DNA of 64,000 bases, taken from Apium graveolens (taxonomy: Eukaryota > Streptophyta > Magnoliopsida > Apiales > Apiaceae). Position 1 is the first letter of the stretch. Every line of letters begins with the position of its first letter. The notes under the pieces were generated by a model. It did not search any database. It saw nothing but the letters and a program-made list of their open reading frames with translations, and was not told where the DNA came from. The translations under genes were made by a program, and so were the position numbers. The stretch spans positions 136,581,263-136,645,262 of the forward strand of contig NC_133647.1 in assembly GCF_009905375.1 (NCBI RefSeq), written 5' to 3'. Shown one piece after another: positions 12,113 through 24,043 of this stretch.

Positions 12113-13840
12113 ATGTTTCCCTGTAATCCAGGAAACCAACAACCTACGACGTCTAAACGATCCCATGAGTCTGTAGATGATGATATTGAGAGTGACGAAA
12201 GTGAAGATGAAAATGTGGGGGTAGTGAGAAGGAGCAAAAGACAACGAACGGAGAAATCCTATGGGTCTGATTTTATGACCTATTTGCTCGAAGAAGGTGA
12301 CCCAAAAACCTATAACGAGGTGATTACCTCACCTGATGGGCCTATGTGGAAAGAGGCCATCAATAATGAAGTTGATTTAATTATGCAGAATCATACTTGG
12401 GAATTCGTGGATTTGCCAACTGGTTGCAAACCATTAGGTAGCAAGTGGGTTTTCAAGAAGAAGTTGAAAAATGATGGCACTATTGATAAGTATAAGGCCA
12501 GACTTGTGATTAAAGGATACAAGCAACAAAAAGACCTTGATTACTTTGATACATATTCTCTTGTAATGAGAATAACGTCCATAAGGATGATGTTTGCTAT
12601 TGCTGCAATGCGTAATCTAACTGTACATCAAATAGATGTGAAAACAGCTTTCCTAAATAGAGACATAGATGAGGAAATCTATATGGAACAACCCGAAGGG
12701 TTTGTTGTCCCAGGACAAGAAAGAAAAGTCTGTAGATTGGTGAAATTATTGTATGGTTTGAAGCAAGCGCCTATGAAATGGCATGAAAAATTTGATGAGG
12801 TTGTGCTGGCCAATGGCTTCAAAATCAATGAATGTGATAACTGTTCCTATTACAAGGATAACGAGAGTGGCTATGTCATGATGATACTATATGTAGATGA
12901 TCTACTTATTGTCGGAAGCAATGATAAAGTGATCAAATATACTAAGGATATATTGAAATCAAGATTCGACATTAAAGACATGGGACTAGCAAATGTAATT
13001 CCGGGAATTTAAATTTCTAGAACATCAGAGGGTCTCGCATTAAGTCAACCACATTATGTTGACTAGATCCTTGAGAAGTTTCTTAAGGATGACTTTAAGA
13101 AAGCTAGGACACCTGTGAATATGACTTTGTACCTATCCATGAACAAAGGTGTAGCTGTTTCCCAATTGGAATACTCAAGGATAATTGGTAGTCTAATGTA
13201 CCTCATGAGTTGTACAAGACCAGACATTGCATACTCAATTAGCAAGTTGAGTAGGTTTACGAGTAATCCGGGAGCTGATCACTGGAAAGCGATTATAAGA
13301 GTACTAAGGTACTTGAGGGGAACTCGAGACTATGGACTGCACTATGAAAGATACCCAGCAGTATTAGAAGGATATACCGACGCAAACTGGATATCTTGCA
13401 AGAAAGCACTTAAGTCTACGAGTGGATATGTGTGTACATTAGCTGGACCGACAATATCATGGAAATCCTCAAAATAAACGGTGATAACTCATTCCACGAT
13501 GGAAGCTGAGTTTGTGGCACTAGATAAATGCGCCGAAGAGGCTGAATATCTACCTCAGTTTCTGGAGGATATTCCAAGATGGCAAAAGCCTGTAACTGCA
13601 ATAGGGATTCACTATGATAGTCAATCTGCTATTGGCAGAGCATAGAGCACGATGTATAATGGAAATTCTCGTCATATACGACGACGACACAGTTCCATTA
13701 GACAATTGATCTCAACCGGAATTATCACTATTTACTATATACCGTCAAAGGATAATATCGTGGATCCACTAACCAAAGGGTTATTAAGAGAAGTGGTTGA
13801 GAAATCATCGAGAGGGATGGGCCTTAAGCCTATTGCTTAA
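12113..13840 (+). pseudogene. Copia-1 reverse transcriptase and RNase H
   Basis: The RT_copia (RVT_2) domain spans about 12340-13060, with 'WVFKKKLKNDGTIDKYKARL', 'IDVKTAFLN' and the active-site 'YVDDLLIVGS' (about 12890). RNase H follows ('[20 protein letters not shown]', about 13370; 'STMEAEFVAL'; 'SKDNIVDPLTKGL'). All pieces share one frame, with stops at about 13010, 13063, 13475 and 13643. 13841-14450 is untranslated 3' sequence of the element. Confidence 0.88.
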
Positions 13841-14459
13841 CGGCATCATGGTGGACACCCAACGATTGCTGACTGGAGATCCCAAGAACTTGGTTCAATG
13901 GGACAACTAAATCATGATGACCAAATCACTGTGGGGGTAACCCCTGGCCTGTTCCTATGATGAGGAAACAGTGAGACCCGTAAGGTACGAGGTTAAGCTT
14001 TGAGCTTTTAATGATCTTTCATGGATATATGGAGTTCAGGAGTGAACGCATGGAATTCAGTTGAGTAAACGCGGGTTACTCTATAAGATAAACATCACCT
14101 ATGTGGGAGAGAAGTGGGGCCGCTTCAAAGGAGAATTACGAGGCACAATTTTTTAGAAACTTCTGCAGAACCAGGACGATGTTCCATGGCCAAAATGGAC
14201 ATACTCATGAGAGTTGAACGAGTCAGAAATGATATAGTAATAAGTATATCATTGTTTACACAAACGGTCGAGCAGTTCAAGGACAAGCACGTCTACGGTC
14301 TACCAGTAAAGTCGGTATGCTTAGTCGAGCGAAGGTTCAAGGAGCACTCTCTACCTATCGTACGCTATATCTAATCGAAGAAACTATCACCAAGTCAAAC
14401 TCCGTGTTTGTCTATCTGATGTGTGCTACAGAAATATCAATCTCAACCATGTGGGGGTT

Positions 14460-15416
14460 TGTTGGAAATATGAGTATTGAGCCCCACATTGTCAAGTCAT
14501 TTTGAGCCGTTTTTGAGTTGGTGTCTCTTGGAATATGTTCTCCTCCGTTAGAGCTTTCCGAGGCACTTTGAAACACTCAAAATGGTTAAGGGATGAATGT
14601 GATACGATCATTCAAAGTTGGTCCCTTGAAGGTGGAATTGAAGATGTGAAACTTGTATCCCACATTGAAATGGAAAAGGGGTTTCCATTGCTTTATATAG
14701 CACAACACTTTAATAGTATTTAAAAGTGTTAGTAAGGGGTTGCTCTATCTCCTACGTGCGCGCGCTGGGGGGGTGCAAATTGTGGGATTTCGAGGGGTAA
14801 TCCAAGGTTTGCGAAGCCTTCGGGCTTGCCCGCGTGTGCGACGTGCAGACACGAATGTAGCAGAAAATTGGCCCGAATAATCACAGACTAGTTTTGCTAA
14901 TTTATCTTTCCACTGGGCTTGGGCTCTTAAATAAATATTCATTATTCATTATTTAGTTTATAAATACGAATATGAATTGATTTGACAGTTATAATTCGAT
15001 TCAATTACGGATAATAATTGACCCTCGAATTAAATTTAATTAACGCGTTTAATTAAATTAGAGATGTAGTGCACACGTTTCTCTAAGCCTATATATTTTC
15101 GCTATAGGGTTTACTCACTCAATATACCCGGCCGTCCTCCTAAACACAAACCCTACCTCTCTCTCTCGGTGAGAGTTTCGTACCCGTTCAAACTCGCTGA
15201 AAGTGTTCGTTATCCGTAACGCCGCCGCTACCTCGTTTTATCCTGGGAAGCTATGGACTCGCACATACGGTGAGAGGCGAAATAGCTTTAAGGAGACAGT
15301 TTCAACTGGACTCGAGGATCTCCATTTGTTTATATCCTTTCTTTCTCTGTTTGATTTCGTTTACTTACGCACACAATTATTTGATTTATATGTATTAATC
15401 GCATATTGTAGTCATA
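14460..15416 (+). repeat. Copia-1 3' LTR (957 bp)
   Basis: It starts 'tgttggaaatatgagt' directly after the purine tract and ends 'gtcata', where the 5' LTR ends 'tcaca', so the terminal CA has mutated. It holds about 150 bp (roughly 14893-15050, including 'ggcttgggctcttaaataaa') absent from the 5' LTR. Confidence 0.9.
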
Positions 15417-16002
15417 ATGCTTACCGGCTCCCTGATCATGCCGAAACGGTGGATTGAGATTGTGGTGCATGAATATGCTCAAAACGGCATGATCATGTTG
15501 TTTATATTTAATATTTTAATTTTTATTATAATTTGTTTTGATTATATTTGAGGGTATTATTCTTAAGTAAATAGTATTATGATGGTAGAATAATATTAAC
15601 AAAAAATAATTCCTCATAGTTTTTCGAGTTTGTGCTTACTTATTAGTATTTGTTCTTGTTGATGCAAGTCTTCTCTTATGCGTCAATTATCATATTTAAA
15701 TATTTCTTGGTATTATTATTTTGTTAGTATTTCTTAATTAATGTTTCTATAATTATATATACACATTTTGAAATTCTAGAACCCCAATTATATCAATATT
15801 TTATTTTTTATTTGTTATATATGATTAAAATAACCAAAATTAAAATACCATTTATTAGTTCTTTAATTTAATTTACTTAGAAGATCTGTTCCCTTTTACC
15901 ATATATATTTCAAACTGTGTAAATTCAAAAACCAAAGGGCTTTGCAAATATGAATGTTCTGCTTTGCTCTTAATAATTTTGATTTTTATGTGAGTTTTTC
16001 AG
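15417..16002 (+). other. Distal part of CAND1-like intron 1
   Basis: This AT-rich sequence contains 'gctccctgatcatgcc' and its partial inverted copy 'ggcatgatcatg'. It has no gene. It matches 32033-32614 in the second copy almost throughout, which defines the duplication. It ends in the acceptor 'gagtttttcag'. Confidence 0.7.
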
Positions 16003-18569
16003 TGTCTCTCCACTGGTGAAGCGAATATCGGTATACGTGGATGTAGCTGTTATGGCAGTTCAACTATGTGACCGAGTGATTAACAAAAGGGAGCAACATC
16101 GTGATATTGCATGTTTAGCGCTCAAGACTATTTTTTGTGAAGTACCTGAGTTACCAGCACTAAATATTTTTTTAACTCTCAAAGAAAAGCTGGTAGAGGG
16201 AATAACTGCTCCGGTGATGGTGAGTGGCAATATACTGATCTTGCAGTTAGTTATACTGATTACTGATGAGTTGTCTAAACTTATGTCTTAAATACGAAAC
16301 TCTTTTGTCTACCTGAGTCAATTCACAAGAAAGTTTAATCTTGGTAATGATATGCTGGGAATTCTGTGGAAACAACTTTAATTTCCAGGATGTGAACACG
16401 GATATGAAGTGTGGATATCATGATATGAACACAGATATGAAGTGCGCCTGTCTCGATATTTTATGTCCTGCTTTGGTTAGATGTGGGAATTGGACCAGAT
16501 ATCATCACCACATACTAGATGTCCTTCTTGGGCAATTAAGTTGCAATCATACGGGTGTCAGGAATAAGGCTGTTTCATGCATTGGTGAGATGGATATAAG
16601 CTTACCTAGTTGTTCATGGTTGTGATTTAGTAGATTATTATGTACATGTAGATGGATATAATGCATGTGCCTAGTAGTATATTTTATAAAAACTAACTAC
16701 TCCATTCTACTCAGCCTCTTTGGCTACATACTTGTCAGACAATATGTTGGAAAAAGCTACGCTGGAAGTTGTTAGGCTTCTGGGAAATACAGTAAAACCT
16801 GAAATTGCTCGTACTAACATCCAGATGTTAGGGGCTTTATGGTAAGCTTGTTATGAAATTTTGTGTTTATTTTATGAGTTAACTTTTATTAGAAACCTGC
16901 AATTTTGAATATTATAATTAATTAAAAGTGGGTTTTCAGGATTATCAAATCTGTAATTAGGAAATTCCTCTATGTGATTAATAATATTTCTTTTCTATCA
17001 CAGCCATAAACAGATTCTCCCTAATAAAATAGTTAGTAGTAAATCTAGGTATCTAGATAGCTCTTAATTGGAATTAACATATACTTCTCCATCCCACTCA
17101 TTTCGCCTAATCAGATTTCAACATTTTATTCAGTCACATTGAACAAATAAATTAACATAATTAACACTTAAATTACCAATCACCCAACACAGACAACAGT
17201 TTTGACACCGACAAAATAGGAAATGTGGCCAAAATGAATGGGATGGAGGAGTAACATATTAATAAATTTGTTGTAGCGTTGATGTAAAATGCATATTTGC
17301 ATAGTTTCATACAATCACCCTGCTTTGCAAAGTTTCTTTACAGAACTTGTTATGTGTTTTTAGTTTCACATTCAACACTTCTATTGAAAAATTATAAATT
17401 TTTGCAAATTATTAATATTGTCGAATTACTAATGTTGATTTTTCAGCCGTTCTGTTGGAGACCGCTTCGGTACCTATCTTGGAGTAACGATTCCCCTATT
17501 AATGAGTTATACGAGTGTATCAGAGAACAGCGAGGAACCCCGTGAATGCATCTTGCAGGTAGTACTGACATATTTGTACTGAACACTTTTCTTATGATTC
17601 TTCGCTTACTTATTCAGTAGTACTTTTTTTATTGAGTACAGGCAATGGAGAGCTTCTTACTTGTGTGCTCCAGGGATGTATCTTCATACTGCGAGGAAAT
17701 TTTGCATTTTACTCTGAAATTTCTCAGATATGATCGTGATGTTTCGGATGACATGGAGGAGGATACTGACAATAAAATTTACGAGGAAGAGGAGGACAAG
17801 TATGGTGTTTTCTGTATGCCCTTCGTTTCTTGTGTAATAATATTGAAGTGTTATATCTACTACTTAACTTTATCTACTTTTATTTGTAGCGACAGCAATT
17901 ATGAATACATATATGATGTGGATGTTAGCTGGAAAGTCCGGAGGGCTGCTGCAAAATGTTTAGCAGCTTTAATTATTTCTCGTCCGGAGATGCTCCCAAA
18001 GCTGTTTGTGGAGGTAATATCAATTGTTACATGGCTTCAAACTCCGGTGTGCTTAAAGTTTTATTTTTCATTTTTATTTTGACTTTGTAGAAGCTGTTAT
18101 TCATAATTAACTAATTTTGCTTTAACCATTTTACAAAGTAACTAATTTTAATAGGTCTCCCTTAAATATTTCTTTTCTGTACAACAAAAAAAATCTTGTA
18201 AAAACCTGTGCAAAAGTTACTATAGGGCTGCAAAAACATAGAAAAGAAAACAGAAGTATATGAAAGTACAAAAAAAGGGCATGCAAGTTTGTACCTGCTC
18301 TGTTTCCAACAAAAGGAAAGTAAGTCACCCTGAATGGTTATGAACTACTGTACCTGCAGGCTTGCCCGAAATTGATGGACAGATTCGGAGAAAGAGAAGA
18401 AGTTGTTAAGGTTAGGACCGAGAAACTGTATGTTTTATCCTCTTTTCTCGAATCCTAGCTGATCTAATTCTCAGATCTTCCTAATGTAGATGGATGTGTT
18501 CAATACTTTTATTGAGCTACTACGCCAGACAGGAAATGCGAGGAAGGGGCAGAATGAAGATGGGCCCAG
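16003..18569 (+). pseudogene. CAND1-like exons 2-9
   Basis: Exon 2 (16003-16219) gives 'CVSPLVKRISVYVDVAV' through 'GITAPVM'. Exon 3 (16389-16584) carries a 33-bp internal duplication ('DMNTDMKC' type). Exon 4 (16715-16841) reads 'ATLEVVRLLGNTVKPEIART'. Exon 5 (17447-17558) reads 'RSVGDRFGTYLGVTIPLLM'. Exon 6 (17642-17804) has the acidic stretch 'DDMEEDTDNKIYEEEEDK'. Exon 7 (17890-18013) reads 'SWKVRRAAAKCLAALI'. Exon 8 (18360-18410) reads 'ACPKLMDRFGEREEVVK'. Exon 9 (18490-18569) reads 'MDVFNTFIELLRQTGNARK'. All have AG/GT borders. Every join except 6-7 keeps frame. Confidence 0.85.
17084..17251. mobile_element. Stowaway-like MITE in intron 4
   Basis: A 168-bp element is bounded by TA dinucleotides (17082-17083, 17252-17253). 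Its ends are inverted repeats: left 'cttctccatcccactcattt', and the right end is the complement of 'ctcctccatcccattcattt'. The CTCCATCCCA start resembles the Tc1/Mariner Stowaway consensus. The same insertion sits in copy B at 34438-34598, so it predates the duplication. Confidence 0.8.
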
Positions 18570-18781
18570 GTAAATTTGCACTGTATTTATATATTTCTGA
18601 TCATTTGCCTTGTCATCTTAAAATACTTTCAAAATCCGATTATGTGTAAAAGGTAAATACATATCAGTGTGTGTTAAAACCTGTAGATACATTTCGGTGA
18701 GTGTTAAAGTCAAGAAGTTTTTTGGGAAAATATTTAATGTATGATTATGCTAATTTAGAGTTATATACATAATATGGTTAT

Positions 18782-19102
18782 TGTTGAAGATCAAACTATA
18801 ACTCAATAATGCAGACAATATAAACACAGAGAAGAATAAATTATTGGGGAACTTACTTCTTTATTAACTGAATGTTACACCCTATATAGATAGTGCATAC
18901 AAAGTAAACAGCTATAAACTAGGAAGTGGAAACAACTACTTTCCTAAACACATGGACTACTACACGTTTATTTGTTCAACTCTCCTAAACCCATGCCACT
19001 ACTGCAAGACTAAGTCTAGCTCGACTTAACAGACAACTGGGACACCAAATAAATTCAAAACAACTAGATAAACAAACACAAGCTTGGATTAATATGCTAA
19101 CA
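18782..19102 (-). repeat. Copia-4 3' LTR (321 bp)
   Basis: On the + strand it runs from 'tgttgaagatcaaac' to 'atatgctaaca'. It is highly similar to the right LTR and has one copy of the 'ggacaccaaataaatt' unit. It adjoins the purine tract complement 'tattcccccc'. Confidence 0.92.
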
Positions 19103-19122
19103 TATTCCCCCCTAATCTAAGC

Positions 19123-21739
19123 TTACTCAGACATGTTCACTACACCAAGTAATTTCCGCATCTTCTCGAATTTGACTGTTGCAAGTGACTTAGTCAGGAC
19201 GTCTGCTCGTTGCATTTCTGAACTGATATGCCTCAAGATAATTTCACCCTTCTCCACGCACTCCTGAATGAAGTGGTAGCGTATATCAATGTGTTTTCTC
19301 CTTCCATGAAAAAAAGGATTTTTAGCTAAGTCGATTGCTGATTTATTATCAACATATAACACCACAGGACCAATACGTTCACCTGTAATCATGGATAGCA
19401 GATTCTTTAACCATATGGCTTGGCAGGCTGCAGCAGTTGCCGCCATGAACTCAGCTTCACACGATGACTTGGCAGGCTGAAGCAGTTGCCGCCATGAACT
19501 CAGCTTCACACGAACTAAGAGCAACACATCTCTGTTTTTGAGATACCCATGTTATTAAGCTTTCATTTAAATAGAATGCCATGCCTCCCGTGCTCTTTCG
19601 ATCAACAAGGTTCCCTGCTAAGTCACTGTCTGTATACCCTGTCAAAATACTGTTGCCACTATCCTTTGTATACGTGAGCCCAAAATTCAGAGTTCCACGC
19701 ACATATCGTAACACTCGCTTTGCAGCATTCAGATGCATGAGGGTCGGCCTTTCCATAAACCTACTGATGATTCCCACAGAGTACGCAATATCTGGTCTGG
19801 TATGAACCAGATATCGCAGACCACCAATCAAGCTTTTAATGAATATCACGTCTACCTCCTTTACCGTTTCGTCCTTAGTAATAACCTCATTTGGGTTCAT
19901 AGGATACTTAGTCGAGTTACATTCAAATAGACCTGCCTTCTCCAATATTTTCCTCGCATATGCAGATTGCTTTATCACTATATGCCCTTTGTGTTGCTTT
20001 ACTTCGAGACCCAAGTAGTGTGACAACAAACCCAAATCGCTCATATCAAACTTCAGACTCATTTGTACCTTAAACCCTTCTATGACTGACCTGTTTGTAC
20101 CAGTGATTAGCAAATCATCGACGTACACTGCAATTATCAACGTTTCTCCTCCAAATTTCTTGGTGTAGACCGCATGCTCATAGGGACATTTGCTAAAACC
20201 AAGCTCCTCCAAACATCTATTTAATTTTGAGTACCAGGCCGTTGGGGCTTGTCGAAGCCCATAGAGCGCCTTGTGAAGTCTGTATACCAAGTGTTCTTCT
20301 CCTTCTTTGACAAACCCTTCAAGCTGAAACACGTACACCTCCTCCTTCATTTCACCATTCAAGAACGCTGTTTTTACGTCAAGATGGTGTACCTCCCAGC
20401 TGTGTTTTGCAGCAATTTCAAGCAATAAGCGTACTGTTTCGAGGCGCGTTACTGGGGCAAAAATCTCCTCAAAATCTACTCCCTTTCGTTGCACATAACC
20501 TTTTGCAACGATTCTCGCTTTGTGTTTCACTATGTTTCCATCTATATCCTTCTTTAGTTTGAAAATCCACTTCAAATCGATAGGTTTCTGTCCAGGTGGT
20601 AGTGTACACAAACTCCATGTTTTGTTTTGCTCAACTGTCTCTATCTCTCTCTCCATGGCTTGTCTCCATAATCGGTCTTTGGAAGCTTGTTTGTAGTTTG
20701 CAGGTTCATCAGCAGCCACTAGAAGCAATTCTTCATCCTTTAAATCGACCCTTTCAGCATATGCATACACCTCCGGAAGTGTTTTGTACCTTAATAGTTC
20801 TTCACTACTAGCTTCAGAGTTTGTGTTTGCTTCAGAGTTTGTGTTTGACATAAACAAATTCTCTGCAGGTGGGGACTCTTGCTGAGATTCTGAGTTTGAT
20901 CCATATCCAGACTCCTCAACACTTCCTTTCTCAGTACTTTCTAAATGATTGCTTGTCAAGCTTTCAACTTTTGTTTCGACAGAACCCATTCCAAGCATAA
21001 CAAATGTATCTCCATCTCTGGTTTTCTTCTCTGCCTCTTTTTCCCAAACCCACGATTTTGTTTCTTCAAAAACTACGTGCCTACTCACATGAACTCTTTT
21101 GCTAACTGGGTCATATAACCCGTATGCCTTTGTGCCAGGTTCCTTGCCTAGATGCACTACTATCTTGCTTCTGTTGTCCAGTTTTTGCATGTTTACACTT
21201 GGAATTCGCATATGTGCTATACAGCCAAACACACAGATATGCCCTATATGTGGTTTCTCTCCCGACCAAGCTTCATAAGGAGGAACACCGGACACTGCTC
21301 TAGTAGGTAGTCGGTTCAATAAGTAGATAGCATGTCGAATAGCTTCCCCCCAAAATTGACTTGGCATCTGCTTCTCTTTCAACAGACTACGTGCCATCTC
21401 GACCATTTTTCTATTTCGACGCTCAACTACCCCGTTTTGCTGGGGTGAGTACGGTGCTGTGAAGTGTCTGTTAATGCCATTTTCTTCAAAAAAAATCAAA
21501 AAATCTTTGGAACAAAACTCTCCTCCACGATCTGTCCTGAAGGTTTTACTTTTTCGTTCCTTGCCATCCTCAACCATTGCTTTGAACTTCTTGAAAGTCT
21601 CAAACACTTCATCTTTACTTTTCAATAAATAGGCCCACATCACCCTACTAAAATCATCAACTAACAAGAACACATACCTGTTTCCATCCACTGTTGAGGG
21701 TGTGATAGGTCCGCACAAGTCACCGTGTACAAGTTCCAA
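19123..21739 (-). pseudogene. Copia-4 integrase, RT and RNase H
   Basis: A 760-codon open frame (21739-19457) begins inside the rve domain at '[11 protein letters not shown]'. It has '[10 protein letters not shown]' and '[13 protein letters not shown]' completing the D,D,E triad. The RT has '[19 protein letters not shown]', '[18 protein letters not shown]' and '[10 protein letters not shown]' (about 20120). RNase H begins with '[17 protein letters not shown]'. A 49-bp tandem duplication (19419-19467, 19468-19516) then shifts the frame. The rest continues at 19527-19123 ('LYVDNKSAIDLAKNPFFHGR', 'ADVLTKSL'). Confidence 0.9.
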
Positions 21740-23352
21740 AACTCTGTTTGCACTATAGTTCGTTTTAGATGGGAATGATCTTCATGTTTGCTTTGACATT
21801 AAGCATCCTAAACATACATCTTTCGGGTGCTGTAACTTTGGCAAACCACGAACCATCTGTTCTGATGTGAGTTCTTGCATAACATTAAAATTTACATGGC
21901 CGAGCCTTGAGTGCCAAAGCTATTCTTGTGTGTGTTTTTCTGATAACAAACAACTTACTTCCCGGGTATCGATTATGATCTTGTACAACCGGTTCATGGA
22001 CCTCTTCACTTTCATGAACAGCACGCCCAGCTTGTCTCGTACCCATAAGAATTCCCCATTCATAGTAATTTTATACCCGTCCTCTGCCATCTGTCCGAGG
22101 CTTATAATGTTAATGCAAAGAGACGGTATATAATACACATCACTTAGAACTCGCTCATCACCATTTTTGCAATTCATCAAAATAGACCCCTTTCCCTTTA
22201 TGGGTACCAATGATCCATCACCAAACTTTACTTGTCCCGTTATGTCTTCATTTAACTCCTTAAATTTTGATTTTTTCCCGGTCATATGGTGGCTTGCACC
22301 GTTGTCCAAGTACCATAAGTTTGATACAGTGGTGTTTGCGACTTTGCTGTTATCAAGTCTCGGATTTATTTTCTCTTCATTGATCAGCAACACATTCTTT
22401 TCTTGTTCTTCAGATTCTATCAATAACATGGCCGGTTCATCATCTGGAACTTGAGCTATATTCACCTCCTCCCTTTGATCCTTGTCATGTTTTGATCTTT
22501 TGCATTCGGCAGCATAATGGCCATACCCAAGACAGTTGAAACATCTAACCTTAGATTTGTCACGACCACCACGATATGGTTCCTTCCCTCGAAATTTCTG
22601 GCCACTCCTTTCAACCTTACTCGACCTTTTTATCCATTCCTCCCTGGTGAGTAATAATTTGCTTTCCTCTTTATCCCTCTTTCTCCATTCTTCTTTAGTG
22701 AGAAGTAGCTGACCCGTACCTCCAGTTGACTCGTTCTTTCCACCTAAACGATCATCATGAGCCTTCAGTGATCCAACGAGTTCTTCCACACTCATCGTCT
22801 CCAAGTCACCGAATTGTTTGATGGCTGAAGTGATCTTAAGAACCTTGTTGGCATTGCATGTAATACTTTCTTTACGACATACGACTCAGCCATTTCTTCT
22901 CCTAATGCACGTATGTTGGTCAGTAATCCGCTAAGTTTCAAACAAAAATCATCAAGGGACTCACCCTCCTTCATACTCATTGCTTCGAAATCAGATTTCA
23001 AAGTTTGTACTCTAGCCTTTTTCACCCGCTCAGCTCCCTGGCACAGTACCTTTACAGCCTCCCAGGCCTCCTTAGCAGTCTCGTTCTCTGCTATGGACAA
23101 GAGAATATCCTCAGGTATCCCCTGATAGATGACAGCTAGTGCCATATTATCCTTCTTCTCTTCTACTGTAGCTTTTGGGTCCTTCAGTGTCACAGCTTCC
23201 CAAATCCCATGGGCTTGCATACACGCCTTCATCTTTAAGGCCCATACTGTGTACTTCCCTCTTGTTAGCATGGGATAACTCAAACCCACTGTGTTCTCCT
23301 TGCTCTTCTCAGGTTCCATCGTTCTTTGTCTGGGCATACACTTGGTCATCAA
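21740..23352 (-). pseudogene. Copia-4 gag, protease and pre-integrase
   Basis: Gag starts at the minus-strand ATG at 23352 or shortly inside it and shows a copia capsid region ('LTRGKYTVWALKMKA', 'EAWEAVKVLCQGAERVKKA'). A one-base frameshift at about 22840 separates it from the frame open 22804-21920. That frame has 'ETMSVEELVGSLKAHDDRL', a CCHC knuckle 'CFNCLGYGHYAAEC' near 22530, and a protease core 'WYLDNGASHHMTG' near 22300, with D-N-G-A, a common copia variant. A TAG near 21917 precedes the 'LWHSRLGHV' pre-integrase segment. Confidence 0.88.
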
Positions 23353-23380
23353 CCAAGTATTAATAGCTCTGATACCACAA

Positions 23381-23731
23381 TGTTACAGATCAAAGTATAA
23401 CTGAATAATGCAGACAATATAAACACAGATAAGAATAAATTATTGGGGAACTTACTTCTTTATTAACTGAACGTTACACCCTATATAGATAGTGAATACA
23501 AAGTAAACAGCTAGAAACTAGGAACTGGAAACAACTACTTTCCTAAACACATCGACTACTACACGTTTATTTGTTCAACAGTCCTAAACCCATGCCACTA
23601 CTGCAAGACTAAGTCTAGCTCGACTTAACAGACAGCTAGGACACCAAATAAATTTGGACACCAAATAAATTTGGACACCAAATAAATTCAAAACAACTAG
23701 ATAAACACAAGCTTGGATTAATATGCTTACA
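23381..23731 (-). repeat. Copia-4 5' LTR (351 bp)
   Basis: It runs 'tgttacagatcaaag' to 'atatgcttaca' on the + strand. It carries three tandem copies of 'ggacaccaaataaattt' (about 23639-23690), where the other LTR has one; this explains most of the 30-bp length difference. Confidence 0.92.
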
Positions 23732-24043
23732 GTTATCACATATTTGAGAGCTGGTTATAAGTGGTTTTGGAACCAATCCAGACCTTTTTAAAATTTTTGA
23801 TTTTCAGTTGAATCATGTTATTTATTTTGGTTTTGTTTTGTCAGTTATATAGTTTTCTGTCCATATCGCCAGGTCTGATGCAAATGTATTAACTGATTAT
23901 CGATTTCTTGCTCCACCTTAGCGGGTCTATCTAGCATCTCTCAAGAAGTTTCTTGTCCTTCATTCCTTGAGAAAATAATATACTTACTTAAGGTATATGA
24001 ATATGATTGCTTATTGAATTTTTTGTCTCTATTTGTCCGGCAG

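Larger units (their letters stand above)
8720..15416 (+). mobile_element. Complete but dead Ty1-copia element (Copia-1), TSD ATGCT
   Basis: The two LTRs are flanked by ATGCT at 8715-8719 and 15417-15421. Order is 5' LTR, gag, protease, integrase, RT, RNase H, purine tract ('gtgggggttt', 14451-14460), 3' LTR. The empty site is preserved in copy B near 32027-32033. Coding frames carry about ten in-frame stops and at least two or three frameshifts, so it cannot move by itself. No Met-tRNA primer site is obvious behind the 5' LTR. Confidence 0.9.
18782..23731 (-). mobile_element. Complete Ty1-copia element (Copia-4) in intron 9, TSD GTTAT
   Basis: LTRs at 18782-19102 and 23381-23731 are flanked by GTTAT (18777-18781 and 23732-23736). 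Reading on the minus strand: 5' LTR, primer site complementary to initiator Met-tRNA (23366-23377, 'tggtatcagagc'), gag, protease, integrase, RT, RNase H, purine tract opposite 19103-19112, 3' LTR. It is antisense to the host gene. Only a gag frameshift, one stop before integrase and a 49-bp duplication in RNase H disable it. Confidence 0.93.

Noticed and set aside
23871..23990. Possible extra exon between 'cgccag' and 'taag|gtatatg' after Copia-4
   Set aside because: It has splice-like borders but a stop, no similarity to CAND1, and exons 9 and 10 join in frame without it.
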